Below, piece after piece: positions 53,001-64,000 of a stretch of 64,000 nucleotides of DNA. The stretch lies in the NCBI GenBank assembly GCA_020055645.1, contig CM034548.1, positions 7,130,001-7,194,000 of the forward strand, written 5' to 3'. A program made the position numbers and the translations under genes. Under the pieces are notes generated by a model that did no database searches, was not told the DNA's origin, and was given only the letters and a program-made list of their open reading frames with translations. Source of the stretch: Tomocerus qinae (lineage: Eukaryota > Arthropoda > Collembola > Entomobryomorpha > Tomoceridae). Each line of letters starts with the position of its first letter. Position 1 is the stretch's first letter.

Positions 53001-56000
53001 AATTGAGCATTTTCCTGAGTATTCTTTGTACATGTGAGTGAGTGTACAGTACCGAACCTTTGTTGCCCCTTCTTCGTACTCACACTACTCTACACACTCA
53101 CCTACTACTACTATCTTGTCAGACAGAAGAGTCAAACACATATAAAAGCATGGGTTGGTAGGTACTTTTGAATTTGCTCTGAATTGCTTTGCTGTCGACT
53201 CTGAAAAACAAGATAAGCTGTAAGCTACTTTATATTGGGTTACTTTATTGGTTTGGAGCACATCTGTCCATCTCTCTTTTTCGTCTTCATTACGATAGAA
53301 AATTATTACGGTCCTATTTAGATATTTAGATATAACATATAGATAAGATTTCATATTCACTATAGGGAGACTTTTTTGTCAAAAGTATATTTTTATAGCA
53401 GACTTTGTCAGTCCATTTACTCTTCCACTCAGAAACAAGTAAATATCACAAAATATATAAGAAAAGCATCAAAAGTTCAACTTTATCTTGTCAGTGTCAT
53501 ATAAGAATTCAGCATACCATTTAATTGTTAACACTACCCTTCAACAAGTAATTTATTTATTACAATAGACATCTACTGTGTAAGAATATACATTCTGTAT
53601 TAGTACGTGGGTAAAAATGCAAGTACAATATGATCTCGGGTGGATACTTTTCTTAAGATTAGTGAAAACGAGTGAATTTGGCCTTCTGCTGTTAATCTAA
53701 TCATGAGCCTATCACCTCTAGCAAAAGTCGTCGACACATCACAGACGAGAAACGATACATGACCCCTATTGTTAATAGTTAATACGGCTGTTTTTACATG
53801 CGTTGTTGATCTGCTATATTGTGGAGTGCTGTAGATGGACCAATTCAACTTGGTACTTAAATCTTATACATAAGTACATAATATTTCAAACAAGATTTCT
53901 TATTATTATTACCTATTTATTTCATTTAGATATATTCATTGCTCTACATGAACATGTTTTACATACAGGTAGAGCTACACATGATATCCAATTACTCGAT
54001 ATTTGGCCACAGCAGTATTGTGGATGGGTGCAAATACGACTACACGTAAGATGATATACAAATGCGACACATTTATGAATGGAATCTAATGCTACGTGAG
54101 AAATCGGGGATGATATAATATATAGAAGGTAGGGCTTACTAATAGGGATGCCGGTACACAATTAAATGAAGAGCAACAGATGTCTACTGTGAACTCAGCC
54201 CTGACCAGTCTCACCAATCTAATAACAACTATACGTTTTCTTCAATTGCCATGTGTGAATAGGCTTGATTGCAAATTTGACTAGCTAGATGCCAACTTAC
54301 ATAGTATTAGTATGCAGAACCGTAGCTAGAAACATATCGGGAGGTTTTTCTTAAAACGACGACTTAAATGTAATTCAGGTATCATAATTGATAATTTATT
54401 CAACCCTATTAGAACAGAAGGAGATATCTGTGGGCCCCTGAAGCCCTAAAACAGCTACTACACAGTCTGAAATTATGTTGTGTTATGATTACCTAGAGAG
54501 GTACTTGTTTTTAAAACGTTTAGAAACAGCATGCCTTCGCATTCTCAAATAGGTACCCTTATTATTGTGCAACATCAACGATCAAAGTTTGTTTTATAGT
54601 GGCAATGAAATGATAAGTTAGTTATAAAATTAAAATTTGTAACGCTTCACGGGATACTCCATCTTGAGTCAGAGTTAATGCATAATAAAATACTCTGCTT
54701 TGGCATAAAAAATATTTGCTATAATAATGATGGCTGTATTTGATTGCCAAAGTCTGACAGGTGCGATGTAATGTTTTTTACTACTTCATATATTCATTAA
54801 CTAACCTTTCCGCTTTTAGAGCTACACTTGCGATAATACTGTTGTAAATCAAATGCTTATAAATATAAACATCGGCACTTGTTGTCTATGAAGTGGAAAT
54901 GCTCTTTGAATTCAATTGTCATTTATATTATAACGGAAGCGTAAGCAAGTATATTATACTTGTCTTGTACTAAATAAGTACATGGACATGATTTATTTTG
55001 CAGAATGATACAAGTACATCTGAAATACATACAAACATTTAATGAACACATTGCCAAACTGAAATAAATCTTATGCTAATGTGAAGTATGTTATGCATAT
55101 ATCCATAGAGCTGAATTATTGCATTGTTTCCATGTCATGTTGGCCAACTCACTTATTTATATGCAATTCTTATTAACTGACAATAAGCGAGCCTTCGCAT
55201 TTGTTTCCATATTATAGCTGTAGTCACATCTTTCACTTGGGTACCTCCACAACAACGGCTTGCAGCAGCCCGACTTAAAATGCATTTAGAGAATTGAGGC
55301 GACGACGACCAAGTCCAATCTGTCTCAAAATCAGGGAAGATCCTCATACATACTTGGTCGTCTCATGCCATACCATTCTTGTATAAGATACGTATATCCA
55401 GATGCACTAAGTGTTTTAGCTAGCCAAGAAACCAAATATACAATCAGGGTACCGTTCCATACTGCATTTCATATATAGTAAGCACTATAATAATAGCCTT
55501 CGCTTTAATGCGACAAACATACAAATCCTTTCATATCCTCAATGGCCGACTAGATAACTTAGTTCTAACAAGCAGAATAGAATTAAATCTATCTTTTGAC
55601 TTGCATTGTGTCTTTTGTGTACTTTTTATACAGGTATCTATAAGTAGAAAAGTGTGTGTGCTATATAAACTAGGATTTGCATACACAAGCATATAAAATA
55701 TAGCATCACTACTGCTTGGCTTAGATTTGTTTACTGGGATGTTGAGCTAAACGGCATTATAAATGGATACATAATACATAAGTGTAGAAATAGTAGAGAA
55801 GAGTAAGAAGGAAGGAATAGTTAAACATATGAATAGGATAATACTATAAGATTGTACATAAGGAGGATACACAAATACTCGTTTACCACTATGATATGCT
55901 CTTATCCTCACAATATTATTAACTGCCTGTGTACTTCAGATACATTCAGCAGTTGCATTCGAAACACACAAGCCGTTTGGGCAGGGTCGTTTTAACTTTT

Positions 56001-57700
56001 ATAACATAACATGTAACGTTAGTTAAACTGACATGCATATTAGATGCATTTCTCCTCAAAAAGGTGCGTGAGGCCACAAAATGCATCGCGGCTTTTCCTC
56101 ACTCACAATTCAGACCGCTCTTTTACACATCTTCTTCCGAATTGGGAAATAGGACACATTGACATACCACTAATATAAAGTAGAAAAAGTGTTGCTTGAT
56201 AATTTTATCCGATATTACAATTAGGTAATCCATTCCATTAACAATATCATTATCCCCTTATATTTTAACACCTTTTGCATAACGTAAAAGATAGAAAAAC
56301 TAATGACAGTTTATGGAAGTAAAACCGCTTAGCAAATAGTGGAGAACAAATTCCAACTTTATTATTCTCAACAAGGGTGTTTGTAGAAGACTTTATCTTA
56401 TGAATGCGAAAAGTGACTTATTTACGATTGCTCAAATGATATTGACAAGGATATTAAGGTAGAAGAAACTTGAGACTTATTTTTAAGTGCATTGTGTAAT
56501 GAAAATTCTTACAGGTGACGCAGAATGTTTTTTCTTCCCTTTTACTATCAACTATAAAACGCCCTTGTTAACAAAACCGTTTATTTATTTTATACTTTAA
56601 AAAGAAAACGTAGTATTAAATGTTTTTTAATCCGTTTGATGAGAGGTGTCTGGGAGACTTTCATTTGGCAAATTATAGTTAGTAAAACGAAAACATTGTT
56701 TTAGGGACCATTAAACTTTTTAATACAGGGTTCTAACTCAAAATACTAATGGTACGTTTACCATGTCTTCTCGCAACGAAACGTTGCCTGTCCTAATACA
56801 GAAATTGTTTGTATACTTCATAAAATCCGAAGGATAAGCGATTTGAGAGAGGAGAAGGGAAAGGTAAGGAAGAAGTGTTAAGACTCTTAATCCCATTGAA
56901 TGCACAGAAATTAACAGAATGATATGATAATAATAATATTGTGAGTGAGTCCTTTTGAACATAATTTCATATGCCTATTATGACAACGCATGTAATGTAG
57001 TGTAACAGTGTAATAATGTAGGTAAGTGCACTTATATTGTTGGAAAGGTGTGGGCACCTGTTGTACTCACTGATTGGTTTCCCCTGCGGAATTAACATCA
57101 ACATGAGTCGAGCTGGACTTGACTTGGCCAAAGCTAAACTACTACTACTACTATATCCATTATAATATAGTGCGTATTACGTATAAGCACCTACTTATAA
57201 TAATATGTATGTTTAGATACTTACTTAGTATGTATAGTATGTATTAGATTGTATATAAAAGTGTGCATGTAAAATGTGTAGCTGCTCTGAGCAATTCAAA
57301 AGCAGAGGACATAGCAACACTAATATGATGACTACTTATAATAGCGAGTTCTATTAGTAGCAGTGGATAGAAGTATCTGTCCGTATTATAATATGAGTAT
57401 GACATGACACACCAATATCAAAGCAAACGAGACCAGGTAGAGCGGTACAGGTACCTTTGCATTGTAATTGTATTTGGTTGAATGTGAGTCTGTTGAGTTA
57501 TAATATTGGAGTGAGTGTGTCTGTCTGTTCTGGGCTTGTGAGTTTCTCTCTTGCAGACTGAGTTCTGCATGTAGTACATGCATGGGTAGTACTACTCCCA
57601 GAAGAACAGGTAAAAAAGATATACTTTGTATGTGATAGCTAGCACATTGCAGGCAGGCAGACCTTATTAGACCTTTTTGCATTTATTAGAGAGATAGATG
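44083..57700. other. Gene-free AT-rich sequence
   Basis: No supported gene. Open frames are short and featureless. The only local oddities are the 9-bp tandem repeat at 46001-46027 and a few codons near 46474-46515 that faintly resemble a LINE reverse-transcriptase C-terminal motif. Confidence 0.55.
46001..46027. repeat. Short tandem repeat, 9 bp x 3
   Basis: AATTTTACG is repeated as AATTTTACG, AATTTTACG, AATTTTACA without spacing. It is too short to be a satellite. Confidence 0.6.
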
Positions 57701-58306
57701 GAGAGAAGTGCTGAGGACTGAACTGGCTGCTCTCACTCACTCACCTTTACCTCCACTTCCAATCATCTTGACTTCTTCTCTCATTCATTTCTTTCATTCA
57801 TAACACTGAGAGTATAGAATCAACATCATCACTTGGATCCAATCTTTTCTCTCCCATATGCAACGCATTCATGCACTTATTCTTATCTCAACTAATGCAA
57901 CTTTGGTTCAATTACTAGTCCGTTTAGGACAGTTTCTGTGACAAGAATACTAGTTCCGAGTGGAGATCTTCAAATCCTCTACTCAAACTGAATTTTAATT
58001 AAAGTGAAATCATTTATTGTAACCTGAGTGTGATTCAGTATGATTCAGAACGTGGTCATTCAGTGCTAGAACTTCATTGCTCTCGTTTCCAAGACACAAC
58101 TCGACTTTCATTTAACTGGGAGATCCTCCGGGGTGAAGTAAAATTTTGTGATCTTGTACTATATCTTCAAAAGTGAGACGTGGTTTGCCATTTGATATAG
58201 TTCGTGACATAGAGGATACATTTATCGTCTTCTCATTTGATTGCCCACAATAGAATTTGTGACAAATTGAAATATGAAAGTGAATTTACTGCACCAACAA
58301 TAATTA
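57701..58306 (+). promoter_or_regulatory. Possible promoter/5' UTR of the KLF gene
   Basis: This stretch is less AT-rich than its surroundings, with CT-rich sequence at 57720-57860, and directly precedes the probable first coding exon. Arthropod initiator-like TCAGT occurs at 58035-58039 and 58060-58064, but without a TATA box at the right distance or a well-placed DPE. The in-frame TAA at 58301-58303 shows the KLF frame does not extend upstream here. The call rests mainly on position. Confidence 0.25.
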
Positions 58307-58441
58307 ATGTCTTTAACACTAACGGCATCAATCCCAGTCCCAAATTCTGTTACTTATCAAGCCCCAATGATTATGCCAATAAAACCAGTTCAGTATTCTA
58401 CTTGCCTGCAAGTTACCATGACTGAATATCCGGATGTTAAT
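58307..58441 (+). CDS. dar1: Probable first coding exon of the KLF gene (45 codons)
   Basis: From ATG 58307 a frame of exactly 45 codons runs to a good donor (AAT|GTAAGA, intron from 58442) and joins in phase 0 to the last exon at 60741, giving a continuous 681-residue protein. The peptide is proline/valine-rich at first, then ends ...TEYPDVN, which runs into [13 protein letters not shown] of the next exon. An in-frame stop lies two codons upstream, so either ATG 58307 is the start or the exon begins at a downstream AG. A competing frame on the same strand meets a stop at about 58425, before the donor. This is inference from splice signals and phase, not homology. An extra 5' non-coding exon further upstream remains possible. 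Confidence 0.55.
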
Positions 58442-62651
<4,210 letters not shown>

Positions 62652-64000
62652 ATTTTAAGATTGATTTGAATTGATGGAAATAATTATAATGAGAATCCGA
62701 AGTGGGTGGAAACCTAAAAATGTATCAATGAACTGTCTGCTGCTGTACTAAATTGCGATAGGACTAAACCGAATTTAATTGATAAGGCGTCTCAAAATAT
62801 AATCTTAGGATTTCTGTTGGTAGAGCAGAAATCAACAAAACGATAAACAGGACGAAACTTGAGGGAATATAACACTTGATGTTATTTGCCACCAAATAGT
62901 TATCATGCTTCAATACAAATCCATTGAATTAAATATAGATAAAGTGAGCATACGGTAGACGATTTCACGAATATACCACAAAATTATGTATATTTTATTT
63001 CGTACAGCGGGAAAAGTTTAGTATAGACAGTTTTATATACTGCTAGTTTCTAGTGCTCATTAGGAAAGGTAGATGTACTACAAATTAAGTATTGACGAAA
63101 ATAAACACCGAGGTACATAAATCAAAGTACTGAATGCTAATTTTACTATTTCCGTAACTCAGTTTTGTTATCTGAGATTATTATTGCGTACCATTTTTAT
63201 CTTTCTGTTACTTTTTGCAGTTGTTATCGATAGTACTTATTTAGTGTCATTTAAACCAAAGTTCATTTACTTTTCAGCATTTACCATTTAGTAGCAGCTA
63301 GATATTCATGTTTGATGCAGCTGTTTTCTTTTGCAGGTTAAAAACTTGGATTTTACGATCTCATCTTGCAGTCTAATGACTAACACAGGCGCGAATATAT
63401 TTTAGAAGACGAATTAATCAAATATTAAATCACACACTTTATGGCTAGTAATCATTTCTCATGTTTACTTACTTATTTAATAAAAATGCTCTATTTACTA
63501 TTAATAATTCATAGAAACTAATTAGATATTAAACATGATCTTATGTATTTACATCCTAACAAACGCTGTGTAACCCTGCCCTGTTAATTAATTAGTGCAA
63601 ATGTGTTAACATTTTTACATAAACTATGATTTTCCTCTCTTATCCAATATTTGACAAAATTAATTAACAATTAGGTAATGGTTTTGTTCCTAAACTTGCT
63701 TTTTGTCATATTACACCATAAAAACGTCTACGATTTCCCCATAAAATTAAAATGATTTACATGCACTTCTTATTTTATGTATGTATACTATTTGTGCTAT
63801 ATCTGTGCTAAAATATTACTATCTGTGGGTATTTAAATTTCAATTTCTGATGGAAAGACTGCTGCCGTCATGATTTATTCTTATCATTGTCACAAAAACC
63901 GAGTGTTTAAGAGTTAATTTACCACGAATAGGATTAAGTGTGTAGTTGTTATGAGTGTTATTGGTGTATATTTAAAAGTGGATGTGTATCATAAATCATA
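62652..64000 (+). other. KLF 3' UTR and downstream flank
   Basis: Begins after TAG 62649-62651. It is AT-rich, with ATTTA-type elements and AATAAA signals at 63100-63105 and 63479-63484; either could end the transcript. No further coding region is seen before the window ends. Confidence 0.5.

Noticed and set aside
9326-56937. Recurring ATAATATTA-type palindromic motif at many scattered sites
   Set aside because: At this AT content several occurrences are expected by chance; no regular spacing was seen.
58035-58064. Two initiator-like TCAGT motifs as a mapped transcription start
   Set aside because: Five-base matches are common; no TATA box or correctly spaced DPE supports either.

Overview
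This is a eukaryotic, almost certainly arthropod, nuclear window. It is strongly AT-rich and gene-poor, with GT-AG introns, AATAAA poly(A) signals and a Krüppel-like zinc-finger gene closest to insect/crustacean dar1 (KLF4/5 group). No species can be named from the sequence. Most long open frames in it are chance frames in AT-rich DNA. They lack recognisable motifs and often start at non-ATG codons, so they are not annotated as genes.

Layout: (1) 1-18848 is gene-free sequence. (2) 18849-23159 is a complete-looking DNA transposon of about 4.3 kb. It has TTAA target-site duplications, 17-bp imperfect terminal inverted repeats, and two convergent genes. The plus-strand gene (19184-20580) can be assembled by hand into five exons joined by four phase-0 introns. 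It gives an uninterrupted 350-residue protein with a DEDDh 3'-5' exonuclease fold (REXO/ISG20-like) in which the ExoII aspartate appears replaced by tyrosine. The minus-strand gene (20945-21858) is a frameshifted, C-terminally truncated Mutator/Kolobok-type DDE transposase. (3) 23160 to about 58 kb is again essentially empty, with a 14-bp perfect hairpin, a short tandem repeat and weak hints of old elements. (4) 58307-62651 is the KLF gene on the plus strand. A probable first coding exon of 45 codons is followed by a 2.3-kb intron and then a large GC-richer last exon carrying the low-complexity activation region and three C2H2 fingers. (5) 62652-64000 is its likely 3' UTR and downstream flank.

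The most interesting object is the TTAA element. The intact, spliced exonuclease beside a dead transposase suggests that the exonuclease is a regular second gene of this transposon lineage that outlived its transposase, or that it is kept for a host or non-catalytic role. The KLF gene is an ordinary developmental regulator and has no evident link to the transposon about 35 kb upstream.
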